DNA of 64,000 bases from the NCBI GenBank assembly GCA_003290165.1, contig QNQO01000196.1:62001-126000 (forward strand), given 5' to 3'. A program made the position numbers and the translations under genes. This document shows positions 11,451-21,463 of the stretch, in pieces. Position 1 is the first letter of the stretch, and every line of letters starts with the position of its first letter. The notes under the pieces are model-generated. The model ran no database searches. It had not been told where the DNA came from and saw only the letters and a program-made list of their open reading frames with translations. Source of the DNA: Berberis thunbergii (Eukaryota > Streptophyta > Magnoliopsida > Ranunculales > Berberidaceae).

Positions 11451-11989
11451 TGATGCTTCTAAAAATCATCCTCCTGTGAGTTTGACCTACAAAACAGATG
11501 TTAGACTGCCAATGACCACCTTTTTGATGGCCGAAGGCACTTGATATGTAAGTCAGCAACTCTATTTGAAGAAGGAAGTAAATCGGGACAAAACTCAGTT
11601 AAAGTTGCATACCTATGTCGAATGTTCCCTTTACATTTTATAATGGTCGCGATTAATTCTTTGTGTGACTTAAGCAAGTGAGGTGCAACGGAATGAGATT
11701 TTTCTCGTAACAGCCTCCTTATTGATGGAAATGCATACATGGAGGATTAACTCCCTCCACGACTATTTTTTGTGCAATGATCCTCTTCTTTATGAGAGAA
11801 TTCATGTCGGGCCTGGATTTGGGCTTTGATTATATCTTCTTATAACGGGCCTTGTTTGGGTCTCTATGATTGACTTTATTTTTTCTTGGGTTTTACAAGT
11901 TGGCCCTGTACATGGGATGCCATGTCCTTGCGATGAATGTTCTCTACCACGTGTATGGTTGTGATGATCGGTCTGTTTGATGTACTATA
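11451..11989 (-). repeat. 5' LTR of the inner element
   Basis: It starts with TGATGCTTCTAAAAATC and aligns with 4813-5381. The high end reads TGTACTATA where TGTATCATCA is expected, so the outer edge is mutated by a few bases. Beyond it the coding sequence of the outer element resumes. Confidence 0.75.
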
Positions 11990-12690
11990 TTGTCTATTGT
12001 GCGCTCTTTTCCTCTCGTATCAATGCTGAGTTGACCGCATGTTCAGACATGGACAAGTATAAATACAATGTTTCTCATGTGCTCAGTTATGACAACAGTT
12101 CAGTGCTTCCCATGTATGCCTTCAGGCTTTGAAATCCTTTTTGCATTCTTCATTCTACTTGAACGTCTTATTTCCTTTCAAGATTTTGAATAAATGTAGA
12201 CATTTGTCTGATGACCTGGAAATGAATCTCTTCATAGCTATTATTCTCTTATTGACACTTTACACACCCTTTCCGTTAGTTGACGACTGCATTTTGAAAA
12301 GCGCTTCTATCAGTTTTGGATCAGGTTCGATTCCTCTTTGATTGACCATGTATCCAAGGAACTTCCATGATTCTACTTCAAATGCACATTTTTCTGGATT
12401 CAGCTTCATTTTGTATCTTCGGAGCTGGGAGAAGGCATGCTCGAGGTCTTTGATATGGTCTGTTCCACGTAAGCTCTTGACCAACATGTCATCAATGTAC
12501 ACCTCCATTGTCTTGCCTATCTAGTTTTTTTAACAAATTAGTGTGATCTACACATACTCTCCACTTGACGTTCTTCTTCTTCATCAAGACTGTGTTAGCT
12601 TGCAAGTTTGGGTAATGAGATTCCATTATCATTCCTGCAATTATCACATGATGCACCTCATCGCTTATTGCTTAGTTGCGTTCTAGGGCA
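11990..12690 (-). pseudogene. Reverse transcriptase of the outer element (internally deleted)
   Basis: The minus strand shows HYPNLQANTVLMKKKNVKWR and VCVDHTNL (about 12640-12540), then jumps to MEVYIDDMLVKS (12508), which holds the catalytic YIDD. It continues FLGYMVNQRGIEPDP and later YLSMSEHAVNSALIREEK to about 11990. Roughly 130 residues expected between VCVDHTNL and YIDD are absent. Stops occur at both ends. The chain continues at 4812 on the other side of the inner element. Confidence 0.85.
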
Positions 12691-13013
12691 ATTGGCCTTC
12701 TTTTCTGTCAAACTGGTTTCTTGTTTGGATTGACTTGCAATCTGTGAGTAATGACAGAGATATCGATACCCACCATGTCTTTCATTGTCCAAGAAAAAAT
12801 GTCTTGGTTATCCTTCAGCTGTTGGATTTTCATGCCAATCCGAACGGTTTTGCCTCCTTCTCAATCATCCAAGTGGATTACTGTTGTTTCTTCTTCTGGT
12901 TGTCGAGTATTTGGTTGATCTCTTGGACTGGCCGGAGTTGTATTATCGTCCGGGAGGTCAAAGTCCGTTCGACCAAGTCGCCGCAGCAGCTCTTGTGGTC
13001 GTTGTAGTGATTG
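12691..13013 (-). pseudogene. Protease-RT linker of the outer element
   Basis: This stretch joins protease to RT on the minus strand. No domain is recognised and the reading frame is broken. It is placed by position only. Confidence 0.4.
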
Positions 13014-13407
13014 CTATCTATGTGAAGCTTTCATTGCGGCATAGTAGCATTCACGTGCAGCTGGTTGCTTTCCTTTGATTGTCTTGATGTTGTCGTCGGT
13101 ATGATACTTTAGGCATTGATGGATGGTGGAGGACTTCGCACCCATCTCGTGTATCCAAGGACGTTTGATAAGCATGTTGTACGTGAATGGAGCATCGATA
13201 ACAAGGAAATATGTCAACAATACTCATCATCTACCTGGTTATCCCAATTCGACTGGTAATTAGATCATTTCGAGTGGATGAAACTGTTCTCTGCTGAAAC
13301 CCACCAATGGTTGATAGTTGGGCGACAACATTTCCTCAGTGAATTGCATCTCGCGGAACGCGGTTAGGTATAAAAGGTTGGTTGAGCTACCCGTATAGAC
13401 CAGTACT

Positions 13408-13415
13408 CTTTTGAT
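13408..13415. repeat. Target-site duplication of the first hAT-like element (CTTTTGAT), left copy
   Basis: CTTTTGAT lies at 13408-13415 and again at 14664-14671, flanking 13416-14663. Eight bp is the hallmark of hAT transposition. Confidence 0.85.
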
Positions 13416-14663
13416 TAGGGGTGGCAACGGGGCAAATTTGGGCAAATATGTCCCCGCCCCTTCGGGGTACACGGATCCCCGAATATCCATTTATATATTT
13501 TTCAAAAAGCCATCCCCGATCCGGACGGATTGGCGGATATCCGCCCCACCACGATTAACCATTTATTTTCCAAAAAAAAAAATTGTCTCTAACCCAACAG
13601 AAGAGAATAAGAATACGGTGTGGTGATTCTCTATTAATTTTTGTTGGTTCACCCTTGAAAGCATCTAACAGCAGAAATAGGAAGTGTGAAAAGAGGGAAG
13701 GATCTTCTTCGTCCCTATTTTGTTTTGAAAAGAGGCATTGCGAGATCTGGGTTAATTGTGTGAACAATTTTGTTTACTTACCATTGAATTGGAGGATGAA
13801 CAAAACGGGGTTCTTGCAAGTATTTGAAAACTCCAAATCAGGAGCAATTGAGGATTTGAAGGAACTAACGACTTGGTGTGGAACAGCGAGTCTTCAGGAA
13901 AGAAAATGAAATCAGCAAGCTCTCAATAAAAAGCAATCTCTTGTTCTAGGACAAACTCCAACAAATCATAGTATCCAACAAATCAACTAATTTGTTTTCT
14001 TGCTGCAGATCGATGGTGTTTTCATTCCTTTTGTACTCTCTTGACTCTTCATTTGTTTTGTTTCACCAATGGGAACATCAAGGCAGCCAAGATCTTGGTA
14101 GATAGATGCTTAAATTTTGATAATCTTGGACATTGATGGAAGAAGAAGACGACGATGTTTTGTTTTTGTTTTTGGTTGGATGATGATGATGGTGGTGGTG
14201 AGGAGGAATGGCATGAGTTGTGCCTTTGGTGAAACCGACTAAATCTGTAACAGAAATTAGGGCTTTCTTGAGTGAAGAAAAGAATAAGGTTAAGATCTCC
14301 TTCTCCTCCTCCGGTGGTTTTTCTTTTAGCAGTCTGTAGGATTTGAGAACGGTTGACATATTATTTGGCTATAAGGGTTGGAAAATACTAAGAGGCAGAA
14401 TGAGACTCTGAGAGAAATTGATTGGGTAGGGTTAGCTTTTATTTTTTTTGTTTTTTAAGTGTCCAGGGTATTTCTGTAATTTTCATACTTAAACAGATAT
14501 TCATGGGGCAACTATGGCCAAATCTTTATCCGCTCCGAATATTTGAAGGATGTTGTTTGGATATCCGTATCTTCCCCGAAATCTGTTTAGGCACATCCAA
14601 AACCTCCCCAACTAGGGCGGGCGAGGCGAGTATTAGTGAAAATCTGCCCCACTGTCATCCCTA
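13416..14663. mobile_element. Non-autonomous hAT-like element 1 (1248 bp)
   Basis: The ends are TAGGGGTGGCAACGGGGC and, inverted, GCCCCACTGTCATCCCTA, flanked by a perfect 8-bp duplication. Subterminal sequence is rich in GGATAT/CCCCG repeats on both sides. No hAT transposase is present. Inside are two short open stretches, 13583-13909 (plus) and 14078-14359 (minus, with a His run and a Ser run); the latter looks like the start of a host protein (MSTVLKSYRLLKEKPPEEEK) preceded by a leader-like region. I do not recognise that protein. It may be a captured first exon. Confidence 0.85.
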
Positions 14664-14887
14664 CTTTTGATCTCCTTCTTGGCTATCAATATTGAAATCA
14701 CCAGAGCATCGTTATGAGGGAAATGGATGTCTTTCGTGTCCTCATTGGATAAGGTCAAAGTTTGTTGTGTCGTTCTAGCGCATTGTAAGGAAGGCTCTAG
14801 ATATTAGATCCATGTTCGTAAATTCTGGATTGATCGCTTCCGTGATCGATTGGATGACATATTCTCTCCAGTTACACCATGCAAGAC

Positions 14888-16520
14888 CTATGTTAGATCC
14901 TTTGTTCGCTCATTTGATCTAGTAGTAGAGTCTGCCTTTTCTTGCCTTTTGGACTGTTTATCTTTCTGTCTAATGAACTCTCCAAGTCGTTCCTTTTGGA
15001 TATGGTGATCGATTTCGTCCTTCACGTTGTAGCAGTCCTTGGTGTCGTGCCCGTAATCTTTGTGGAAAGAGCAATATCTGCTTTTATCTCGCCCATCTGG
15101 ATTTCCTCTCATCTTGGGTGTCCATTTAACGTCATCCCATTTTGCCATGGTCTTGAGGACCTCAACTCAACTTGTTTTCAAAGTCGTGAACGGTTTGTAT
15201 GTCGTGTTGACTATATTTGTCGACTGTTCATATCTAGATCTTTCGGGTCGCAACCTTCCAAATTCTTATTTGTTGAACTCGTACCTGCCACTGGTCCGAT
15301 TTCTTTTCGACTAGTCGTTTTCCTCCTGAGGTCTGTCGTCTTTTGTCTTTCTTCCCTCCTATCCCGAATAGCTGATGAATGTCTTTTTCAGATTCATTTT
15401 TCTTTAGCAGCCAACATTTCCTAGAGAGTAGTGCATTTTTGGGCGGTCTTCAATATAGTCGCCATGTTCTTTGGGTGGTCAAAGTTTGAAGAGTTGTAGA
15501 ACGGCCCCCTTCTCAATTTAGAGGTGAAGTTGGCTATGGCCATGTCGTCGCTGCATCCATCAATCATAGTTAACTTGCCAGTGAAGCGAGTAACGTACTC
15601 TCTAATGGTTTCCTCAAATTTTTGCTTGATGTGTAGCAACTAGTATTGGCCATTTCTCATCCACTGGCTACCGATGAATCTCGTATGAAAGCAGTGGCTA
15701 ACGCTTGGAAGGAGTCTATCGACCTGGGTAGTAGATTGTTGAACCAGCTCAGTGCCATGGATGTGAGACTAGTTGGAAAGGTTCAACACAGAATAGACTC
15801 CGTGTTTTTTTTCAAGGCAATCATGTGGTGGAAGTGTTGCAGATGATCTGTCAAAATGATAATGCCATCATACGCTTCAAAATTTGGGGGAGTAAACTTC
15901 TTTGGTAGAGGAGTCCTCGTGAGTGTGTCAGAGAATGGCGATCTGGCCAATTCGTATAGCATGTTAGGATCTGTGATTCCGATCCTGAATAGAACTTGTG
16001 TAGGGACCCCATTGCTTTGGAGGCCATCTTTTTGTGGTTCATTGCCTTCGAGATTCACTCGTTGAAGTTTTGCAGGAACTTCGTTGTTTTCTCTGGTGGC
16101 AGAGTTATGTTGCAGTGGTGTTTGGACATGGTTGGTAGAGGAATCCTCATGAGTGTGTCAGAGAATGGCGGTCTAGCCAATTCATACAACATGTTAGGAT
16201 TTGTGATTCTAATCCTGAATGGAACTTGTGTAGGGACCCCATCGCTTTGGAGGCCATCTTCTTGTGGTTCATTGCCTTCGAGATTCACTCGTTGAAGTTC
16301 TACAAGAACTTTGTTGTTTTCTCGAGCGTGGTCGGCAGAGTTCTATTGCGGTGGTGTTTGGACATGAATGGCAGATTGAGCACGCTCCTGAATGAGTTTG
16401 TCCACAACTTTGATCAGATGATCCATCTGGGCCAGAAGTTGATACACACAGAGATCTATGACAGTACCGCCATATGTCTAAGATGATTGGGCTACCATTG
16501 CATGTTGTAATACTACGCAA
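14888..16520 (-). pseudogene. gag of the outer element
   Basis: Minus-strand segments: 16520-16290 (N-terminal region), 16288-15783 (containing a tandem duplication), 15639-15421 (gag core EETIREYVTRFTGKLTMIDG) and 15148-14888 (RYCSFHKDYGHDTKDCYNVK, the zinc-knuckle-like motif, then a basic Lys/Arg/Gln tail). Frameshifts and stops break it. The part above 15123 also exists as an inverted copy at 32143-33640. Confidence 0.8.
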
Positions 16521-16615
16521 CCTAGCACAGTTAACTCGGTTGTTATTGATTTTGGAGTATGCACTATTGGTAACTAAGCTTCACCCATGGAAAGGTTGTC
16601 GCGATTGTTGCTGGG
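15123..16615. repeat. Left arm of the 1.5-kb inverted repeat flanking the CACTA element
   Basis: The whole segment is the reverse complement of 32143-33640, by eye about 95% identical, with the internal gag duplication in both. The arm ends at the CACTA terminus: left flank GTTGCTGGG then CACTA, right flank (inverted) GTTGCTGGGTT then CACTA. The outer limit is near GATGACGTTAAAT on both sides. Confidence 0.85.
15897..16366 (-). repeat. Tandem duplication of about 235 bp in the N-terminal half of gag
   Basis: The segments about 15897-16129 and 16128-16366 are near copies: both contain GAGTGTGTCAGAGAATGGCG, GTGTAGGGACCCCAT and TTCGAGATTCACTCGTTGAAG. Each encodes NLEGNEPQ-DGLQS-GVPTQ and LYELAR. 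The right inverted arm has the same duplication, so it predates formation of the inverted repeat. Confidence 0.8.
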
Positions 16616-16634
16616 CACTACACCAAAAATACCC
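16616..16634 (+). repeat. Left terminal inverted repeat of the CACTA element
   Basis: It reads CACTACACCAAAAATACCC; the right end inverted reads CACTACACCAAAAGGC. The first 13 bases match. Confidence 0.9.
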
Positions 16635-16639
16635 ATCCG

Positions 16640-17110
16640 CAATGGTTTGGGACCATGGGGGTAAGTTATTGTCACGGCTTAGAGGCCTGGCCATTTGAGG
16701 CGACGCTAAATCATCTTTGACGGCTATAAACCGTGGCAACACTTATTAGCAACGATTTTATGTTCGAAGACGCTTAATTATTTTCTGAGTTTAGCCACGG
16801 CTACTCGGCATAGCTATATGCTCCATGTTCCATAACCGTGGCAACATATATCAATTATTTTGAATTTCTTTGGTCTCACAGCCGTTGCAAGCATGAAGGC
16901 CACGGTTGTAAGCCGTGGCAAGCATGAAGGACCACGGTTGTTAGCCGTGGCAAGAATGGGACCATTGTTGTAAGCCGTGGCAAGCATGAAGAAGGACCAC
17001 GGTTGTAAGCCGTGGCAAGCATGAAGGATCACGGTTGTAAGCCGTTGCCCGACAAAACAAAATTTAAAAAAAAAAAAATCTGGTTTGTTGCGACGGTTTG
17101 AAACCGTTGC
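16640..17110. repeat. Left subterminal repeat region of the CACTA element
   Basis: Short motifs such as ACCACGGTTGTAAGCCGTGG and GCAAGCATGAAGG recur at about 30-bp spacing between 16880 and 17045, with looser copies from 16640. The core GCCACGG...CCGTGGC is palindromic. In En/Spm elements such subterminal repeats bind the TNPA protein. Confidence 0.8.
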
Positions 17111-17522
17111 AAATTAATATAATCGAAATAAAAATTTATATTTATTTTGCTGCTACAGCAAAATCACAGCCCCACACCTGCAAAATCAGTCCTTACTAAG
17201 ATCGACCAGACACTTATCGTGCCTACGACATGGCTACCGTGTCATGCCTCCGGCACGAATAGGATTCCACAAACTATATGCTAGATAAATACAAAATCAA
17301 CCGTAAAATGGAACTTGTCAAGTTTTGATGCCAAACAAAAACATGTAAACAAATAGCACTAATGTACAATAACAGGATTAACCTGAACAAATGGAACCTT
17401 GTTATATCATGTTTCGCTCGCATCTAAAACAAAAGAATTTCTCTATGATTTTTCCAACAATACAAATCCACCTAGTTATAATGTAAGAAAATTACCATAA
17501 CACAAATTGATTTCTCTCATAC
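17111..17522. other. CACTA interior, no gene seen
   Basis: AT-rich non-coding sequence between the subterminal repeats and the first captured exon. Confidence 0.4.
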
Positions 17523-17710
17523 CTTCTCTACTGCACATTCAACAGCTGAAAATATCAAACCCATCACTGCAAATGTCTTAGCAGAGTTATAACTCCTTCC
17601 CATTTGCTTGGCTTCATGAACAAATTGTTGTTTTGAAGTCATTTGTTTTTGCATCAGAGGACTATCCAATGCCCCAAGAAGCATACCCATGAAGAACCCA
17701 AGTCCTCCTC
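17523..17710 (-). pseudogene. TIM22: Captured exon of TIM22 (mitochondrial import translocase)
   Basis: Minus-strand translation is GGLGFFMGMLLGALDSPLMQ, then QMTSKQQFVHEAKQMG, then SAKTFAVMGLIFSAVECAVE. This is the conserved transmembrane core of plant TIM22 (Tim17/22/23 family), which inserts carrier proteins into the mitochondrial inner membrane. The piece is bounded by AG and GT (splice acceptor at 17711-17712, donor at 17521-17522), so it is one complete exon with flanking intron. The rest of TIM22 is absent. It is a fragment captured by the CACTA element and lacks its own start. Confidence 0.85.
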
Positions 17711-19332
17711 CTACAAATTATACAAAGATAGTGAGCAATCAATTGAAAAGCTACATAACACCTAAATATTCAGATACCAATAAAAACCCAAAACCCCATA
17801 GTTCAAAAATTCATATAAACTAAAAAAGGTAACTTTTTTACATAATCAAAAGCAGTACGCAAAAATAGTGACAAAAACAGTGTTGGAGTGTTCCCGGCTT
17901 CTTTTGATGGTCATCACAGGATGCCAAGGTTCAGTGCTGGAGTTGTCCTAGATGAAAAAAACATGTATGTGCGCAATGTGGATTGACATTGAACTCTTTC
18001 TACATTACCCAGTCACTAAAGCTTAAATTTGGGTTCACAAGACTTCCTTAATTGAAATATGGAATGCCTCAAGATTTGGAGCTCTCCAGCTCTTTCTCCC
18101 TGTGATGAGCTCGTGTAAAATGACTCCATGGGATACCAATTACAGAGTGGCAAATCACAATGGAAGAATCACTAATAGCTTCTAAATGGTAAAGTGTGTC
18201 AGTGTTGGTATTCTCAAAATGTGTTTATTTGAAGAATAATATTTGCAGCTTCCACATGATATTATTATATCAATTTCCCTTCTTACTTCCTCGTGTTCTT
18301 TGTATATGCTATTTATTTTTCTTTAATTTCATAGACGAGTAAGTCTGTTGCTGACTATGACATATGACAAGAGACTGAACTTCAAAATATAAATGCAAAT
18401 ATTTTGCTGAAAGGAAAAAGTTACAAGCAGATTCAGGGATAAAAACAACAAAATGTATTTGCTTTAGGACAAAGGATGACTAACCTTAGACTTGGATCAC
18501 TCATGCAAGGTGTGCAGAACCACCCCTGGGTGCAGCTATATCCAGAGTATATCAACTGTGACATGAGGAAACTCAATAAAGATCATGTAGTGTGAACCAG
18601 CTGGATTATCAATGAAAAAAACGTGCACAAGAAAAGTGCAAAAGTAACATATGTGTTCAATCAGGAGTGACCTAACCATCAAAAGCATTTTGAGCAGAAA
18701 TACCACGCTCGAAACTCTGAACAAATACATGATACTTCTCAAACTTACTATAGACATACAAGAATCATGAATGCGGCACAGGCAGAAATAGATGATGACA
18801 GTGGATGAGTTAATGTCTATAAGAATATGAAATCGAATAGAAATAAACTGAATAGTTTCAGAGATTCATATTGAAAATCCAGAATTGTTGAACCTATCAA
18901 ACCCAACCCACAATCCAGCTGTCCCCACCTCATCAAATATTTCTAGCCGAATATCAAAATAAGCATCTACAGTCTTAGTAATATTCTGCATAAATCTGTT
19001 GTATCTATTGTTGCAGTTCAAGCAAAAAAGATAGTTTCACAAATGGAAGCTCAGAGCTGGAGATTCTCCAAGGATTTGAATGAACATGGAATGTGCGAGA
19101 AGGGTCTTTGACAACAGACGATATTTTTGCAGAAAGACTTGAACAAACAACCAAAACATCTAAAAACAGTAAACACAAAGCCAACCAAAACATCCTAAAC
19201 AGTAAACACAGAACCAGATCCGTCTATAACCTTGCTAGGTTCCTCATTGTGTCCTGTGATACCAACTTTCTGAGATTTTTGCATACTAAATTTTGTACAA
19301 ACACTAACTGGAGAAAAAGGACAATGTAGTAC
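17711..19332. other. CACTA interior with unassigned exon-like pieces
   Basis: A minus-strand stretch near 18690-18770 reads KYHVFVQSFERGISAQNAFD before a stop, which looks like host protein but is unassigned. Another possible piece on the plus strand near 17885-17980 reads GVFPASFDGHHRMPRFSAGV. The remainder is AT-rich. These could be further captured fragments. Confidence 0.35.
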
Positions 19333-19392
19333 CTGTCCTTTGACGTCAACAAGTGCCACCCTTGTAAGTTCCATCCTCATGGCCGTAACACA
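19333..19392 (-). pseudogene. Captured exon of an SDN-type 3'-5' exonuclease
   Basis: This 60-bp exon (AG acceptor, GTAC donor) translates as CVTAMRMELTRVALVDVKGQ. It matches the segment after the first catalytic Asp-Glu of the DEDDh exonuclease domain in plant small-RNA-degrading nucleases of the SDN5/REX type (pattern DCEMCVT...LELTRVTLVDVKGQV). The catalytic DCEM itself would lie in the preceding exon and is not seen here. The same gene appears to supply the second half of the chimera at 19771-19900. Confidence 0.75.
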
Positions 19393-19618
19393 CTGCCAGA
19401 AAATAACCGAAATGACCAACAGAAACAGAACTATAATAACTAATTCACCAACAATCACAAGTTGTCCACAAAAGTTTACAATTCAAACTACAAGGTTTCA
19501 TAATAGTCACTCCATGATTCTCATGGTATTTTATGGGAAATGTGAACTACACTTTAAAATTATTGCTTGCATTTGAATTGCAATCCGATAAGAAGTGTCG
19601 AGTTTTCACTTACAATGC

Positions 19619-19684
19619 AATTGTTTCCTTGAATTTCAGCAACTATCCCCCATGTACCTCTGTCAATTGTTTCACTTACAAAAT
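19619..19684 (-). pseudogene. Unassigned exon-like piece in the CACTA element
   Basis: The minus strand reads DFVSETIDRGTWGIVAEIQG and then NNCI between a CTGCAG acceptor-like site and a GTAAGT donor. I do not recognise the protein. Confidence 0.35.
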
Positions 19685-19770
19685 CTGCAGTAGAAAAGTC
19701 AAATAATTAGGTTAAATAAAGAAATTATAACCGAGTACTTCAATAGATGCTCTGCAGGAGTAAAACATGT

Positions 19771-20166
19771 ACCTGGTTGGTTGGTACAATACCCATTATC
19801 TTCCATCTCTTTTGCAGACAGTAAGTAATATGAAATGGGAAAAGGCAAATCCTTCATATGTTCCATGCACAACAGCTTGTCTGCATCACAGCTACAACCT
19901 GATTCAACAATCTCATAACTTAATGCAGTGCTCACCGCACCCCAGTATGTCCCTATAAACTTTGGGTGGTGTTCTAGAACTAGACCCTTTTCGGATGGCA
20001 TCACTGCCAATGGATAACCACAAGCATCAGCTAATTCAACAAAAGCATCTTGTGCCTTTGCCACCCAAAGTTTTGGTCTCGCGACCATCACCGGCTTCAT
20101 TGCCTTGTTCAAAAACTATGTGTAGCCTCCACTGTGGCTTCTAGACCCATCTGGTTGCTCACTCTG
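19771..20166 (-). pseudogene. Chimeric captured exon: pyruvate decarboxylase fused in frame to SDN-type exonuclease
   Basis: From about 20166 to 19900 the minus strand is pyruvate decarboxylase: [65 protein letters not shown]. This is the middle TPP-enzyme domain. A frameshift near 20112 separates the first dozen residues. At 19900 the chain passes without a stop into [20 protein letters not shown] and [17 protein letters not shown], the region just before the exonuclease domain of SDN5-like proteins. It ends at a GTACATG donor at 19770. The open frame across the joint is 20112-19699. PDC converts pyruvate to acetaldehyde in the cytosol; this fragment lacks catalytic ends and is not expected to be active. 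Confidence 0.8.
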
Positions 20167-20167
20167 C

Positions 20168-20814
20168 ATTATCCAGACGATTGAATATAAAATTAGTTCT
20201 TCCCTTCACAAACACACATATCTAGTATTCATCTCAGATTTCTTTGGTTGTTGAATAACTTAAGATCCACAATGTGAATCACTTCGAATGCTAGGATAAC
20301 CGAACATAGTGAATACAATGGATTGAGAATTAACTTACAATTACTCCACATGAGATTAAAAACTCGATTTATATTAACTTTATCATACTAAAAGAAATAT
20401 TGACTGAGTGGAGATTTACTTGTAAGCCACAAACTTCATCTTTTTAAATGACTACTCTATATGGTATCTCCAACAGAAGGGAAAAGCATATACTATAGAA
20501 ACCACTTCTCCTTATCTAATGAGTTATTAGAGAAATCAAATTCGGCGACTATTTAGCATGTCCTATTCTCTATCGAGTCACTCCAACACTCCTACTGTCG
20601 GTAAGGAATATAAAATAGAAAATAAGCATTATTGGGAAATTTGTTTCTTAGTTGCTTTTAGTCACGAATTTAAAAGAGTCCCGCATTTAGTCCTTAGCTC
20701 ATGGATGGAACTCTGAACTCTTAATCGATTTAGATAAACAAATCCATACAAACATCAAAATTAAATAGGAGATCACAAAAAGATGAGTTGATGGTTGAAT
20801 TACTTGGGAGCAAT
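20168..20814. other. Retained intron between captured PDC exons
   Basis: AT-rich, no ORF; it separates the two PDC exons and ends with typical plant intron composition. Inferred to be captured PDC intron sequence. Confidence 0.45.
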
Positions 20815-20967
20815 ACAGAACGGAACAGGTTCCCTGCTAAAAGTAGGATGCGGGCTTGCAGCCAGATTACAACTAATGCTGATATAAACAGGCTTGCTCT
20901 CTTCTAGACAAGATGAGATCGTTGTATTGATCTGCTCATGCGTGTCTTCCAAATTATTCACCACTGC
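20815..20967 (-). pseudogene. Captured exon of pyruvate decarboxylase
   Basis: Minus-strand translation reads AVVNNLEDTHEQINTTISSC, then LEESKPVYISISCNLAASPH, then PTFSREPVPFCIAP. It matches the conserved segment of plant PDC that precedes the SNQMGLEAA region, so it lies in correct 5' to 3' order with the chimeric exon at 20166-19771, about 650 bp upstream. Together they represent two consecutive exons of one PDC gene with intron retained, indicating capture of genomic DNA, not cDNA. Confidence 0.85.
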
Positions 20968-21208
20968 CTACACATTCAAAAACATAGTCCATAATCACCA
21001 AAATATTAAATTCTTCATCAGATCACTTCACAAATCAAATTCATCATAAAAAAAAAATTCACAATATTATTGATCAAACACACACCAGAATATTATTGAA
21101 CATCATTAAAAGTGAGTGAGAAGTTCACAATATAGGCCACACTTACCGCAGCATGCTGATACCTTGGCGATGGAGACACTCCTGGTGCAGTAGGTGTGAC
21201 TTTTTACT

Positions 21209-21463
21209 TCAATAATTCTTCCATGGGATCCCATGCTGAAGTGCAACTTCACTAAAATGTCTCGTCTTCCCAACTGCAACAACTGTGGCTCTGGCATTAT
21301 TGAGAGCATTATTACTCCCTATTTGTTTCCCAAGAGCATTTTCAACACCTGCCATTTCTAGAACAATCCTCACAGAACCCCCAGCAATCACACCAGTACC
21401 TGGTGAAGCAGGTCTCAGCATTACCTTTGCTGCCCCATAATCCCCATCAACTCTGAAACCCAT
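21209..21463 (-). pseudogene. Captured last exon of plastid ribosomal protein S5
   Basis: The minus strand reads [60 protein letters not shown], then [16 protein letters not shown] and a stop. This is the C-terminal S5 domain of the chloroplast 30S protein S5, ending near the natural C-terminus. The upstream end has a TTTCAG acceptor. The first, RNA-binding half is absent, so it is a gene fragment inside the CACTA element. Confidence 0.88.

Larger units (their letters stand above)
4813..11989 (-). mobile_element. Inner gag-only Tat-like LTR retrotransposon (non-autonomous)
   Basis: Minus-strand order is 5' LTR (11989-11451), primer-binding site, gag (about 10900-9920), short tandem repeats (9540-9406), a 70-bp tandem array (about 9000-8150), antisense ORF (about 7669-5700, plus strand), polypurine tract (5396-5382) and 3' LTR (5381-4813). 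No protease, RT, RNase H or integrase sequence is present, so it resembles elements that keep gag and borrow pol. It lies inside the RT/RNase H region of a relative. The two LTRs differ by roughly one base in eight by eye, so the insertion is old. A clean 5-bp target duplication was not found; the right LTR edge is damaged. Confidence 0.8.
13014..14890 (-). pseudogene. Protease of the outer element, split by a hAT insertion
   Basis: From about 14890 the minus strand reads SNEDTKDIHFPHNDALVIS up to IAKKEIK. It then resumes across the hAT-like element as RVLVYTGSSTNLLYL (13430-13380). The third part (13220-13014) is FLVIDAPFTYNMLIKRPWIH and STIHQCLKY. This is the retropepsin-like order in plant gypsy elements. 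The active site should be DTGSS; here it is YTGSS, so the catalytic Asp is lost. The frame is preserved exactly across the hAT element and its target duplication. Confidence 0.8.

Noticed and set aside
16814..17032. Repeat-containing frame with LPRLTTV units as a protein
   Set aside because: Translation of the CACTA subterminal repeats.
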